NCBI GenBank assembly: GCA_016708825.1
Contig: JADJEZ010000002.1
Span: 1-64,000 of the forward strand
Direction: 5' to 3'
From: Betaproteobacteria bacterium
GTDB taxonomy: Bacteria; Pseudomonadota; Gammaproteobacteria; Burkholderiales; Usitatibacteraceae
DNA: 64,000 nt
A model generated the notes under the pieces. That model was not told the DNA's origin. It saw only the letters and a program-made list of their open reading frames with translations, and did not search any database. The first letter of the stretch is position 1. The number at the start of each line of letters is the position of its first letter. The position numbers and the translations under genes were made by a program. This document shows, one piece after another, positions 53,300-62,650 of the stretch.

Positions 53300-54316
53300 C
53301 TAGTTTCGGCTCTGGTCGACGAGCTTGTTCTTTCGGATCCACGGCATCATCGCCCGCAGCTTCTCGCCCACCTGTTCGATGGGATGTTCCGCGAGGAGAC
53401 GCCGCCGCGCCATGAGCGTGGGCGCACCGGCGCGGTTCTCCAAGATGAAATCACGAGCATAGCCCCCGGACTGAATGTGGGCCAGTGCGTCCCGCATCGC
53501 CTGCCTCGCCTCGGGGCCGATCACTTTCGGTCCCGTCAGGTACTCGCCGAACTCCGCGTTGTTCGAGATCGAGTAGTTCATGTTCGCGATGCCGCCCTCG
53601 TAGATCAGGTCGACGATGAGCTTCGTTTCGTGCAGGCACTCGAAATAGGCCATTTCCGGCGCGTAGCCCGCATCCACCAGCGTCTCGTAGCCGGCCTTGA
53701 TGAGCTCGACTATCCCGCCGCAGAGGACCGTTTGCTCGCCGAACAGGTCGGTCTCGGTTTCTTCGCGGAAGTTGGTCTCGATCACGCCTCCGCGCGTGCC
53801 ACCGATCGCGCAGGCGTAGGAAAGCGCCAGGTCCTTGGCCTTTCCCGTGGCGTCCTGGTGCACCGCGATGAGGGCGGGCACGCCGCCGCCCTGGGTATAG
53901 GTCGATCGAACGAGATGGCCGGGCCCCTTGGGCGCGATCATGATCACGTCCAGGTCCTTGCGCGGCTGGATCTGCCCGAAATGGATGTTGAAACCGTGCG
54001 CGAAGGCGAGCACGGCGCCCTTCTTGATGTTGGGCTCGATGGACTCCTTCCAGACCGCGGCATGGTTCTCGTCCGGAAGGAGAATCATCACCAGGTCGGC
54101 ACCCTTCACGGCGGCGCCGACGTCCTTCACCTCGAGCTTCGCCTTCTTCGCCTTGTCCCACGAGGCGCCATCGGGGCGAAGCCCGACGACGACTTTCACT
54201 CCCGAATCCTTGAGGTTCTGGGCGTGCGCGTGCCCCTGGGAGCCGTAGCCGATGATCGTGACCTTCTTGCCCTTGACCAGGGAGAGGTCCGCGTCCTTGT
54301 CGTAGTACACCTTCAT
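53300..54316 (-). CDS. ilvC: Ketol-acid reductoisomerase, class I
   Basis: The 338-residue enzyme has the NADP-binding IGYGSQGHAHAQNLKDSG segment, LLPDENHAAVW and the metal-binding Asp/Glu residues in the C-terminal knotted domain (ETDLFGEQTVLCGG). It converts acetohydroxy acids to dihydroxy acids in valine and isoleucine synthesis. The gene lies 26 bases after ilvH. Confidence 0.98.
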   Translation of the reverse strand: MKVYYDKDADLSLVKGKKVTIIGYGSQGHAHAQNLKDSGVKVVVGLRPDGASWDKAKKAKLEVKDVGAAVKGADLVMILLPDENHAAVWKESIEPNIKKGAVLAFAHGFNIHFGQIQPRKDLDVIMIAPKGPGHLVRSTYTQGGGVPALIAVHQDATGKAKDLALSYACAIGGTRGGVIETNFREETETDLFGEQTVLCGGIVELIKAGYETLVDAGYAPEMAYFECLHETKLIVDLIYEGGIANMNYSISNNAEFGEYLTGPKVIGPEARQAMRDALAHIQSGGYARDFILENRAGAPTLMARRRLLAEHPIEQVGEKLRAMMPWIRKNKLVDQSRN

Positions 54317-54342
54317 GTTCGTTTCCTCGATATGCAGAAATG

Positions 54343-54834
54343 TCAGGCCTTGAGCACCCATTCGCCACGGCCGATGCCCGAGACTCCGGTGCGGACGGTT
54401 TCCAGGATCGCACTCTTGTCGAGCGCTTCGAGGAAGGCATCGAGCTTGTCGGTGGTGCCGGTGAGCTCGATGGTGTAGGACTTGTCGGTCACGTCGATGA
54501 TCCGGCCGCGGAAGATGTCGGCGGTGCGTTTCATCTCCTCGCGATCCTTGCCTGCGGCGCGCACCTTCACGAGCATCAGCTCGCGCTCGATGTGGCGGCC
54601 TTCGGAGAGGTCCACGACCTTTACCACGTCGACCAGCTTGTTCAGCTGCTTCGTGATCTGCTCGACCACTTCGTCCGACCCGGTGGTGAGGATCGTCATT
54701 CGCGACATGGTCGCGTCCTCCGTCGGGGCGACGGTGAGGGACTCGATGTTGTAACCGCGAGCGGAAAAGAGCCCGGCGACGCGCGACAGGGCGCCCGCTT
54801 CGTTTTCGACCAGGATGGAGAGGATGTGGCGCAT
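54343..54834 (-). CDS. ilvH: Acetolactate synthase small (regulatory) subunit
   Basis: A 163-residue protein with an N-terminal ACT domain (ILVENEAGALSRVAGLFSARGYNIESL) that binds valine and controls the large subunit. The C-terminal half is the IlvH interaction domain. It is 73 bases downstream of ilvB and precedes ilvC, the standard order. Confidence 0.97.
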   Translation of the reverse strand: MRHILSILVENEAGALSRVAGLFSARGYNIESLTVAPTEDATMSRMTILTTGSDEVVEQITKQLNKLVDVVKVVDLSEGRHIERELMLVKVRAAGKDREEMKRTADIFRGRIIDVTDKSYTIELTGTTDKLDAFLEALDKSAILETVRTGVSGIGRGEWVLKA

Positions 54835-54907
54835 GGCGAGGGATCGGGATAAGTGGTGCCGGTGGGGGGCGGAAGCCGGCGCGCAACGCGCCCCGCCCGC
54901 TCCGGTG

Positions 54908-56656
54908 CTACAGGTCTTCGGCGAGGATCATCTCCGACATGCCCTTGCCGCCGGGCACCATCGGAAAGACGTTCTCGGTCTGGTCGGTAATGATGTCGAG
55001 GAACACGAGGCGGTCCTTGAGCGCAAAGGCCTCGCGGAGCGCCCCTTCGACGTCGCCGGGCTTCTCGACGCGAATGCCCACGTGGCCGTAGGCCTCCGCG
55101 AGCTTCACGAAGTCGGGCAGCGCGTCCATGTAGGACTCGCTGTAGCGATTGCCGTGGAAGAACTCCTGCCACTGCCTGACCATGCCCATGTAGCGGTTGT
55201 TGAGGTTCACGAGCTTCACGGGAAGGTGGTACTGCTTGCAGGTGGACAGCTCCTGGATGCACATCTGGATCGATGCCTCGCCCGTGACGCAGGCCACGTC
55301 CGCGTCCGGGAAGGCGAGCTTCACGCCCATGGCGTACGGCAGCCCCACGCCCATGGTCCCCAGCCCGCCCGAGTTGATCCAGCGGCGAGGCTTCTCGAAC
55401 CGGTAGAACTGCGCAGCCCACATCTGGTGCTGGCCGACGTCGGATGTGACATAGGCCTCGCCCTTCGTGACTTCCCAGAGTTTCTCGATCACGAACTGCG
55501 GCTTGATGATCTTCGAACTCCTGTCGTACTTCAGGCAGTCCTTTGCCCGCCAGGCCGCAATCTGGTCCCACCACGAGGCCAAAGCGGCCGCCTCGGGCTT
55601 GCTCTTCGAGGCCTTGAGCAGCGTCAGCAATTCCTCGAGGACGTCCTTCACGTGCCCGACGATAGGGACATCGACCCGGACCCGCTTGGATATCGACGAG
55701 GGATCCACGTCGATGTGGATGATCTTGCGATTGGCGCTTCCCGCGGCGAAGTGGGCGGGGTTACCGATGACCCGGTCGTCGAAACGCGCTCCCACGGCGA
55801 GCAGCACGTCGCAATTCTGCATGGCCATGTTGGCCTCTACGGTGCCGTGCATGCCGAGCATGCCCACGAAGCGCTTGTCGGAGGCGGGGAACGCGCCCAG
55901 CCCCATGAGGGTATTCGTGCAGGGATAGTCGAGAAGCCGCACCAGCTCGGTCACTTCCTTCGTCGCCTCGCCGAGGATGGCGCCGCCGCCCACGTAGATC
56001 ATGGGCCGCCTGGCGTCGAGCAGCAGTTGCAGTGCCTTCTTGATCTGGCCACCGTGGCCCTTCACCACCGGGCTGTAGGAGCGCAGGTGGATCTTTTCGG
56101 GATAGTGGAACCGCGCCGACTGCTGCGAGACGTCCTTCGGAATGTCCACGAGCACCGGGCCGGGCCGTCCCGTGGTGGCGATGTGGAAGGCCTTCTTGAT
56201 CGTAATTGCGAGTTCGTTCACGTCCTTCACGAGGAAGTTGTGCTTCACGCAGGGCCGCGTGATGCCGACGGCGTCGCATTCCTGGAAGGCGTCCTCTCCG
56301 ATGGCGCGGGTGGGCACCTGGCCGGTGATGACCACCAGGGGAATGGAATCCATGTACGCGGTCGCGATTCCGGTAACCGCGTTGGTCACCCCGGGCCCGC
56401 TGGTGACCAGCGCCACCCCCGGTCTTCCGGTGGCGCGCGCATAGCCATCCGCCGCATGCAATGCGCCTTGCTCGTGCCGGACCAGGATGTGCTTCACCTT
56501 CTTCTGGTTGAAGAGGGCGTCGTATATGAAGAGGACCGCGCCCCCCGGATAGCCGAAAACGAACTCGATCCCCTCCTCCTGGAGGCAGCGGATGGCGATC
56601 TCGGCACCCGTCAGGGTTTCACCGGTTTCCGCGAGCGGGGGCAGCTTGAGTTCCAT
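54908..56656 (-). CDS. ilvB: Acetolactate synthase large (catalytic) subunit
   Basis: The 582-residue thiamine-diphosphate enzyme has the catalytic glutamate in VRHEQGALHAADGYAR, the FAD-binding middle domain, and the ThDP motif VACVTGEASIQMCIQELSTC with NLNNRYMGMVRQW. It forms acetolactate or acetohydroxybutyrate. The residue after the first Gly of the ThDP motif is Glu where Asp is usual (GEA versus GDG/GDA), which may be a real variant or an error. It is first in ilvBHC. Confidence 0.96.
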   Translation of the reverse strand: MELKLPPLAETGETLTGAEIAIRCLQEEGIEFVFGYPGGAVLFIYDALFNQKKVKHILVRHEQGALHAADGYARATGRPGVALVTSGPGVTNAVTGIATAYMDSIPLVVITGQVPTRAIGEDAFQECDAVGITRPCVKHNFLVKDVNELAITIKKAFHIATTGRPGPVLVDIPKDVSQQSARFHYPEKIHLRSYSPVVKGHGGQIKKALQLLLDARRPMIYVGGGAILGEATKEVTELVRLLDYPCTNTLMGLGAFPASDKRFVGMLGMHGTVEANMAMQNCDVLLAVGARFDDRVIGNPAHFAAGSANRKIIHIDVDPSSISKRVRVDVPIVGHVKDVLEELLTLLKASKSKPEAAALASWWDQIAAWRAKDCLKYDRSSKIIKPQFVIEKLWEVTKGEAYVTSDVGQHQMWAAQFYRFEKPRRWINSGGLGTMGVGLPYAMGVKLAFPDADVACVTGEASIQMCIQELSTCKQYHLPVKLVNLNNRYMGMVRQWQEFFHGNRYSESYMDALPDFVKLAEAYGHVGIRVEKPGDVEGALREAFALKDRLVFLDIITDQTENVFPMVPGGKGMSEMILAEDL

Positions 56657-56836
56657 AAGGCCTTGTAAATCGGGGAGTTATGCAAAGGGGAACCCAGAAC
56701 ATTAGCGGGGAGGTCGGGATTGGTCAAGCCGAACGGCCCGGCAAATCGTGTGGACCGCCGGGAGGTTGCGCCGCGGCGCTTTGCTATAGTCCCGGCGACG
56801 CGGGCCGAGCCATTCTGCAGCCCGCGGGAGGATGCC

Positions 56837-57403
56837 CTGGCCACGAAAAAAGAACTATCCGATTTCCTCGCTTCGGTGGAGCGACGCGCATTCAAGCAAT
56901 GCGTGTTCTCCGTCCAGGGCGATGACGCGGCACTCGATATCGTCCAGGACGCGATGATGAAGCTCGCCGAGCACTATTCGGCCCGCCCCCCGGCGGAACT
57001 CCCGCTGCTCTTCCAGCGCATCCTGCAGAACGCCATCCGGGACCATTACCGGCGCAACCGGGTGCGCTCCGCCTGGACCTCGCTTTGGTCGTCCCTGGGC
57101 CTGACGGGAGAAGATGACGAAGCCGACCCCCTCGAGACCTTCGAGGTCGAGGCCAACGGCGCCGTCCCGGCCTCCCCGGCCGATCGGCTCGAGCAAACCC
57201 AGGTGATGGCGATCATCGAAGAGGCCGTGCAGTCGCTTCCCGAACGTCAACGCCAGGCCTTCCTGCTGCGTTATTGGGAGGAATTCGATGTCAGTGAAAC
57301 AGCCAAGGCCATGGGTTGCTCGGAGGGCAGCGTGAAGACGCACTGCTCACGGGCCACGCACGCATTGGCAAAGCTCCTGAGATCAAAAGGCGTAACCCTA
57401 TGA
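56837..57403 (+). CDS. Sigma-70 family RNA polymerase sigma factor (ECF-like)
   Basis: A 188-residue sigma factor. Region 2 is QGDDAALDIVQDAMMKLAEHY, and region 4 has SLPERQRQAFLLRYWEEFDVSETAKAMGCSEGSVKTHCSRA. An insert between them (WSSLGLTGEDDEADPLE) is typical of the betaproteobacterial type found with DUF3619. No ATG fits; CTG at 56837 lies six bases after GGGAG and matches the family start, so an unusual CTG start or an indel is likely. The stop overlaps the next ATG. Its signal and target are unknown. Confidence 0.85.
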   Translation: MATKKELSDFLASVERRAFKQCVFSVQGDDAALDIVQDAMMKLAEHYSARPPAELPLLFQRILQNAIRDHYRRNRVRSAWTSLWSSLGLTGEDDEADPLETFEVEANGAVPASPADRLEQTQVMAIIEEAVQSLPERQRQAFLLRYWEEFDVSETAKAMGCSEGSVKTHCSRATHALAKLLRSKGVTL

Positions 57404-57778
57404 ATGATAAAGACTTTGCGGAGAAGCTTCGGCCGTGGCTGGAGCGGTCGGCTGGGGACGTGGGCGAAATCCAGGCCACGCGCCTGCGTTCGGCCCGGTT
57501 GCGGGCGCTGGACTCGTGGCGCGAGCCGGTCCAGGTTCCTTGGCCTCGTAACCGTCGACGCCGGAACGGCGCAGACCATCAAGTACTCGGTATTCCAGCA
57601 AGGGCTCCTGTGGTTGCCGATCGTGATCCTGCTCGCGACCCTCGTCGCGAAGACCCTTTCGCCGGAGGTAGACCTCGGCGAACTCGACGCGCAGCTGCTC
57701 ACCGGGGAACTGCCGATCGACGCTTTCCTGGACAAGGACTTCGACAAGTGGCTCAAGAACGCCTCCGGCTCCTTCTAG
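57400..57778 (+). CDS. DUF3619 family membrane protein (frameshifted)
   Basis: The restored product is about 125 residues. It starts MNDKDFAEKLRPWLERSA, has a central arginine-rich helix (ATRLRSARLRALDSW), and after the shift near 57530 one membrane helix (FQQGLLWLPIVILLATLVA) and an acidic end (IDAFLDKDFDKWL). The shift needs one base removed or two added. Its ATG overlaps the sigma-factor stop. The family, always beside this sigma factor, may act as its anti-sigma partner; that is inference from context. Confidence 0.78.
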
Positions 57779-58176
57779 GAATCCTTGCCGCCTGCGCCTC
57801 GCTGGCGGCCTATCCCGCGAACACCGATCGATCGACCGCCAGGACACCCTGGTCAAGCCTCGCGCCCGCGGACAGGGAAGTCCTGCTGCCCCTCGCACCG
57901 GACTGGGACAAGCTGCCTGGCTACCAGCAGCGCCGCCTCATGTCGGCAGCCCGCCAGTTCCCGAAAATGCGCCCGATCCAGCAGGATCGGTTCCAGGAGC
58001 GCCTTCGCGACTGGGCAGCAATGAGCCCGGAGCAGCGCAAGGCCGCTCGCGAGACATTCAAGGACTTGCGCAGGCTTCCGCCGTCCAAGCAGCACGAGTT
58101 GCGGGAGCGCTGGTTGGAGCGCCGGTCGGGCTCGGGGCCGGAGCCCGGATCCGGATCCGGGTCGGAACGCCGCTGA
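57748..58176 (+). CDS. DUF3106 family exported protein
   Basis: A 142-residue protein starting at GTG 57748 with a short hydrophobic signal (LRLLLGILAACASLAAYPA). The body matches DUF3106: WSSLAPADREVLLPLAPDWDKLPGYQ and then SPEQRKAARETFKDLRRLPPSKQ repeats of Arg/Pro-rich helices. The end is Gly/Ser-rich. It overlaps DUF3619 by 31 bases and its stop overlaps the RDD gene, so it is part of the sigma-factor operon. Function is unknown. Confidence 0.82.
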   Translation: MAQERLRLLLGILAACASLAAYPANTDRSTARTPWSSLAPADREVLLPLAPDWDKLPGYQQRRLMSAARQFPKMRPIQQDRFQERLRDWAAMSPEQRKAARETFKDLRRLPPSKQHELRERWLERRSGSGPEPGSGSGSERR

Positions 58177-58616
58177 TGGCGGGTCTTGCACCGAACGCGC
58201 CGGGCCTGGCGCGTCGGCTTGCGTGCGCGGCATACGAGTTGCTGATCCTCACCGCGCTGGTTCTGATCGCCACATTTCCGTTCCTCGCCCTCGCCGGGGA
58301 TTCCACGAGCGGGCTTCGCCGGCACCTGCTGCAGGCATACGTTCTCCTCGTGGTCGGCACGTACTTCGTCGGGTTCTGGACGCGGGGAGGACAGACGCTC
58401 GCGATGAAGACGTGGCGCATCCGCGTGGAATCGTCGGACGGCGGTCCCGTCCGCACTGCGCGCGCCGTCCGGCGTTACCTGCTGGCGCTGGCCGGAACGG
58501 CCGCCCTCGGCATCGGATTCCTGTGGGCGCTGCTGGACCGTGACGGACTGTTCCTCCACGACCGCCTGGGGGGCACGCGGCTCGCCGACGCGGGTCGCAA
58601 GCGGTCGCCGGCCTAA
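58176..58616 (+). CDS. RDD family membrane protein
   Basis: A 146-residue protein with the Arg-Arg start typical of RDD (GLARRLACAAYELLILTAL) and three membrane helices near 18-42, 50-70 and 100-122, plus the LDRDGLFLHDRLGGTRL ending that carries the RDD motif's second Asp. It closes the rightward operon that starts with the sigma factor and may take part in ion transport or membrane adaptation. It converges on lptG with a four-base overlap. Confidence 0.88.
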   Translation: MAGLAPNAPGLARRLACAAYELLILTALVLIATFPFLALAGDSTSGLRRHLLQAYVLLVVGTYFVGFWTRGGQTLAMKTWRIRVESSDGGPVRTARAVRRYLLALAGTAALGIGFLWALLDRDGLFLHDRLGGTRLADAGRKRSPA

Positions 58617-59681
58617 CGACGCTCCGCGTAGGCAAGGCCCGCCGCGGCCACGCCCAGGAAGATGAGGGTCGGCATTCCCGCCGAGACCGCCGCGGGCCAG
58701 TCGTTCAGCAGCCCCACGTGCGAGAAAAGCCGCCCCGCGAAGTGAAAACCGAGGCCCAGCAGGATCCCCAGGACGATCTTCGCCCCCGTTCCGCCCGCGC
58801 GCTGTGACTGGATCGCAAAGGGGATGGCGAGCACCATCATCACTATCGCGGCCGCAGGGTAGACGATCTTCTGCCACAGGGCGATCTCGAAACGCGTCGC
58901 TTTCTGCCGGCTCTCGCGCAGGTGCTCGATGTAGGCCGACAGGTTGAGAAGTGACATCCGCTCGGGGACTATCTTAAGTACCGACAATATGTCCGGGAGT
59001 AAGCACCGAGTTCCACACCGCCGTGGGCAGCCGGTCGAGCACCGCCTTGTCGCCGTCGAAACGGGTGACTTCCACGTCCGCGAGCGACCAGCGGTTCCCC
59101 CCGCCATAGGTCGCCTTTCCCGCGCGGCTGATGGACGCCAGCCTGAAGGCATCGTCGAACCGGTAGATCTTCAGGTCCAGCAACTCCGTGTCCGCCGTCA
59201 CGTCCTGGATGTTCACGAAGCTGCGATCGTCCTTCACCCAGAAGCCGGAGCGGAACTGCCTCGCGACGATCGAGCTCGTGGCCTTGAGCCGCAGGCTCTT
59301 GGCCGCCTCCTCCGTGAAGGGCGTCACGAACTCCCCTACGACGAGGGTGATCGCGGCCACCACGAACCCCGCGCCCGCCACGTGCGCCGCCAGCTGCAGG
59401 ATCGACAGGCCCGAGGAACGCATGACGGTGAGTTCCGACTGGTCGGACATGCGCGCCAGCGCGAACAGGGTCCCGATGAGCGCCGCCGCGGGGAGCAGCA
59501 CGTAGGCGTGCGAGGGAAGCGACAGCACCACGTAGCCGATCATGACGCCCAGGCGATAGCCTCCGCGACCCACGTCGTCCAGTTCGCGCACGAGATCGAA
59601 GAATCCGAACAGCGCGAGCAGTGCCACAAGCACCAGCAGGCTCGTGGCGAGAATCTCCCGCGCGAAGTAGCGGAAGAGCAT
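58613..59681 (-). CDS. lptG: LPS export permease LptG (frameshifted)
   Basis: The restored protein is about 355 residues with six helices. Helices 1-3 lie in MLFRYFAREILATSLLVLVALLALFGFF, GVMIGYVVLSLP and LLPAAALIGTLFALARMS. A periplasmic beta domain is followed by the C-terminal helices in the other frame (IALWQKIVYPAAAIVMMVLA). The frame shifts near 58993: the sequence has one C too many in ACTCCCGGACATA. LptG with LptF moves lipopolysaccharide from the inner membrane. No lptF is seen beside it. The N-terminal ATG is in frame with the upstream small gene, so the two look fused. Confidence 0.9.
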
Positions 59682-59691
59682 CGCCTTCCGG

Positions 59692-59975
59692 CTAGGCGCC
59701 CCGCGCAGGCCGGCGAGCCCCGCGATGAGGAATATCCAGGCCCACAGGAGCAGGCCGAAGGCGATGAACGGGACATGCCGGTCGGGAATGAACCGGGGCA
59801 TCAGGAAGCGCGTGGCGCGCGTGACCGGCCCGGTCACGATGCAAAAGACCTGGAAGATCACGTTCTGGTCGCGCCTCGAACCGGAGAAGATCGCGACCAG
59901 TCCCTGGCCGAGATAGGCGAATCCCGCGACCTCGACGACGGCCTTGAGGGCCCGGAGTATCAGTTCTGGTTCCAT
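59692..59975 (-). CDS. Small membrane protein upstream of lptG
   Basis: About 94 residues with two membrane helices (residues 8-30 and 67-90) separated by SGSRRDQNVIFQVFCIVTG. It is not recognised, but similar small proteins sit before lptG-type genes in betaproteobacteria. As written, its frame runs on into lptG; one base missing near 59695 would restore a TAG at 59692-59694, ten bases before the lptG ATG. Confidence 0.65.
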
Positions 59976-60030
59976 GAAAGAAAAAGGCCCGCGCCGAATG
60001 GCGGGCCAATTGTGCCACGCGAACTGCGGG

Positions 60031-62100
60031 TCAGGTGCCCCGCGTGTCGATGTCTCCAGCCAGGCTCGGGTAGCGCACGTGATCCACCAGTTCCTGCACT
60101 TCCTTCTCCGGCGCCGGCGTGAGCAGGCTCACGATCCAGATGGTCACGATGCCCACCGGGACGCCGAACATTCCGGCCGAGATCGGCTCGAGCCCGAACC
60201 ACTTCTTGATGGGCGTGGTGCCGAACCAGCTGATGAAGGTCGGATAGGTGTGGACCATGTAGTACAGGCACACGCCGAGACCGGCGATGATCCCGATGAT
60301 CGCGCCCCACTTGGAGGCCCGCTTCCAGAAGATCCCCATCACCAGCGCGGGGAAGAACGCGGAAGCCGCCATCGAGAACGCCGCGCCCACCAGGAACAGG
60401 ATGTTTCCGGGCTTGAGCGAGGTCACGTACGCCGCGATGATGGCCACCACGAGCAGCAGCGACTTGGCCACCGTGATGCGCATCGTCGGCGAGGCGTTGG
60501 GGTTGATCATCTTGTAGTAGAGATCGTGCGACAGGGCGTTGGCGATCGTGAGCAGCAGCCCGTCCGCGGTGGAGAGCGCCGCGGCGAGGCCACCGGCCGC
60601 GACGAGACCGGAGATCACGTACGGCAGGCCCGCGATCTCGGGCGTGGCCAGCACGATGATGTCGCCGCCGATGACCATCTCGGCCAGCTGCACGATCCCG
60701 TCCTTGTTGATGTCGACGATGCTCAAGAGGGATGCATCCACCGACTGCCACGCGTTCACCCATCGTGGCAACTCCGCGAAGGACTTGCCTATCACAAGGG
60801 TGTAGACGTCGAACTTCGCCAGCACCGCGAGTGCGGGCGCGGTGAAGTAGAGCAGGAAGATGAAGAAGAGCGACCAGAACACCGATACGCGCGCCTCCTG
60901 GACCGAAGGCGTCGTGTAGTAGCGCATCAGGATGTGCGGCAGCGCGGCGGTCCCGAACATCATGCAGAAGACGACACCGATGAAGTTGAGCCTCGCGGTG
61001 TCCCGCGCCGCCTCGTCCTTGCCCGGATACGGCGTAGCGTGCGGCCGGGGCGGTGCGGTGCGGCCCGTGGCGCTTGCCTTGTCCTTCGTCCACTGCTCCT
61101 TGGCCTCGTCGGCGGAGGCCGGGTATTTCTTCAGCGCGGCTTCGGCGGCATCGAGCTCCGCCTTCGGCGCGGCTGCCGTCCGGAGATCCTCGACCTTCTT
61201 CGCGAGAACGTCCTTCTCCGTCTGGTAGGACGCGGGCAGGCCCTTCAACTTGTCGTCGGCCGCCTTGGCGCGGCTGGCAAAGATCTGCCGGACCTCCTGC
61301 TCCTTCGGATCCGCGGTGAGTTCCTTCTCGCGCTCGGTCAGGCGCTCGAGCACCTTGCCGTACACGGCCTGCGGGATCGGCACGCCCGTGTGCTTCACGG
61401 AGAGCCAGACCACGGGAATCATGTAGGCCACGATCAGGATGATGTACTGGGCCACCTGCGTCCAGGTCACCGCCCGCATGCCGCCCAGGAAGGAACAGAC
61501 CAGGATGCCCGCGAGGCCGACGAATACGCCGATCCCGAATTCGAGCCCGGTGAACCGGCTGGTGATGATGCCCACGCCGTAGATCTGCGCCACCACGTAG
61601 GTGAAGGAGCACAGGATCGCGGCCATGACGCCGAAGGAGCGGACGATGTTGCCGCCGTAGCGCGCGCCCAGGAAGTCGGGAATCGTGAACTGGCCGAACT
61701 TCCGGAGGTAGGGAGCAAGCAGCAACGCGACGAGCACGTATCCGCCCGTCCAGCCCATGATGAACGACAGGCCCTGGAAGCCGCTGAAGTACAGGGTGCC
61801 GGCCATGCCGATGAAGGAGGCCGCGCTCATCCAGTCCGCGCCGGTCGCCATGCCGTTGAAGAAAGCCGGAACGCGCCGACCCGCCACGTAGTATTCCGCG
61901 ACCTCCACCGTGCGGCTCATGATGCCGATGCCGGCATAGAGCAGGATCGTGAAGACCAGGAAGCAGTAGCCGATCCACTTGTTGGACATGCCCATCTGCT
62001 CGGCGATCGCGAGCAGGGTCACGAAGACGACGAAGCCCCCCGTGTAGAAGGTGTAGTACTTCTTCAGCTGCTGCGTGAATGACTTCTGGCTGGTGGCCAT
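60031..62100 (-). CDS. Sodium:solute symporter (VC_2705-type SSS family)
   Basis: The 689-residue transporter has about 13 helices and the SSS fold (RRVPAFFNGMATGADWMSAASFIG, then GGLAAALSTADGLLLTIANALSHD). A hydrophilic insert of about 120 residues after the GVPIPQAVYGKVLERL segment, rich in Lys/Glu/Ala helices, marks the VC_2705 subfamily. Related proteins take up acetate or similar monocarboxylates. It overlaps nothing but starts directly after the DUF4212 gene, its usual partner. Confidence 0.92.
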   Translation of the reverse strand: MATSQKSFTQQLKKYYTFYTGGFVVFVTLLAIAEQMGMSNKWIGYCFLVFTILLYAGIGIMSRTVEVAEYYVAGRRVPAFFNGMATGADWMSAASFIGMAGTLYFSGFQGLSFIMGWTGGYVLVALLLAPYLRKFGQFTIPDFLGARYGGNIVRSFGVMAAILCSFTYVVAQIYGVGIITSRFTGLEFGIGVFVGLAGILVCSFLGGMRAVTWTQVAQYIILIVAYMIPVVWLSVKHTGVPIPQAVYGKVLERLTEREKELTADPKEQEVRQIFASRAKAADDKLKGLPASYQTEKDVLAKKVEDLRTAAAPKAELDAAEAALKKYPASADEAKEQWTKDKASATGRTAPPRPHATPYPGKDEAARDTARLNFIGVVFCMMFGTAALPHILMRYYTTPSVQEARVSVFWSLFFIFLLYFTAPALAVLAKFDVYTLVIGKSFAELPRWVNAWQSVDASLLSIVDINKDGIVQLAEMVIGGDIIVLATPEIAGLPYVISGLVAAGGLAAALSTADGLLLTIANALSHDLYYKMINPNASPTMRITVAKSLLLVVAIIAAYVTSLKPGNILFLVGAAFSMAASAFFPALVMGIFWKRASKWGAIIGIIAGLGVCLYYMVHTYPTFISWFGTTPIKKWFGLEPISAGMFGVPVGIVTIWIVSLLTPAPEKEVQELVDHVRYPSLAGDIDTRGT

Positions 62101-62367
62101 TTAGTCTTCCTCCCCTTCGTGGACGCCGTGCTCGAGGTCGTTCTTGCGCATGGCGAGGGCGTAGTAGCCGATGATCGCCACGTAGACGACGCGCAAGCCC
62201 TGGGCGGCCATGTAGAACGACAGCGGCCACCCGAAGATCTTGATCTCCGCGAGCGGAATGGCGAACCACGCCATCACGTAGGTGACCACGAACCAGATGG
62301 CGAGCAGGATCGCCGTGAGCCTCAGGTTCTTCTGCCAGTAATCGATGTGAGACTGGGTGAGCTGCAT
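62101..62367 (-). CDS. DUF4212 small subunit of a symporter
   Basis: An 88-residue membrane protein with two helices (ILLAIWFVVTYVMAWFAIPL, then GWPLSFYMAAQGLRVVYVAIIGYYALAMRK), matching the DUF4212 partner of VC_2705-type symporters. The acidic end (DLEHGVHEGEED) is cytoplasmic. Its stop codon meets the symporter start directly, so they are translated together. The AGGAGGAAG stretch at the start gives a strong ribosome site. Confidence 0.93.
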   Translation of the reverse strand: MQLTQSHIDYWQKNLRLTAILLAIWFVVTYVMAWFAIPLAEIKIFGWPLSFYMAAQGLRVVYVAIIGYYALAMRKNDLEHGVHEGEED

Positions 62368-62650
62368 CTTCTTCCTCCTGATTGATCGTTATCCTCGGAA
62401 CGGGTGGTCCGTCCGGGCCGGTCGAAGTGCCGGGGCGCCAACGCGGGGCGCTTGATCGGCTCGGGTCGCGGTCGATGCCAGCTGAAGGGGGAACGACGGA
62501 ATCCACCGCGGCCCGTGCCGGCGCTCGCGCCCCGCCATCCCTCTTGCCGGGGACTGGCCGGGCGCCGCCGATTATTGTTCTTGGGTGGCCCTCCTCCTTA
62601 CCGGGCGGATGCTAATGCGCCGGCCGACACGGGAGCAATTGGGGTTAACC

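Noticed and set aside
58974..59975. Fusion of a small membrane protein to LptG
   Set aside because: The family start MLFRYFARE is an internal ATG and a TAG lies ten bases before it in another frame; one missing base explains the joined frame.
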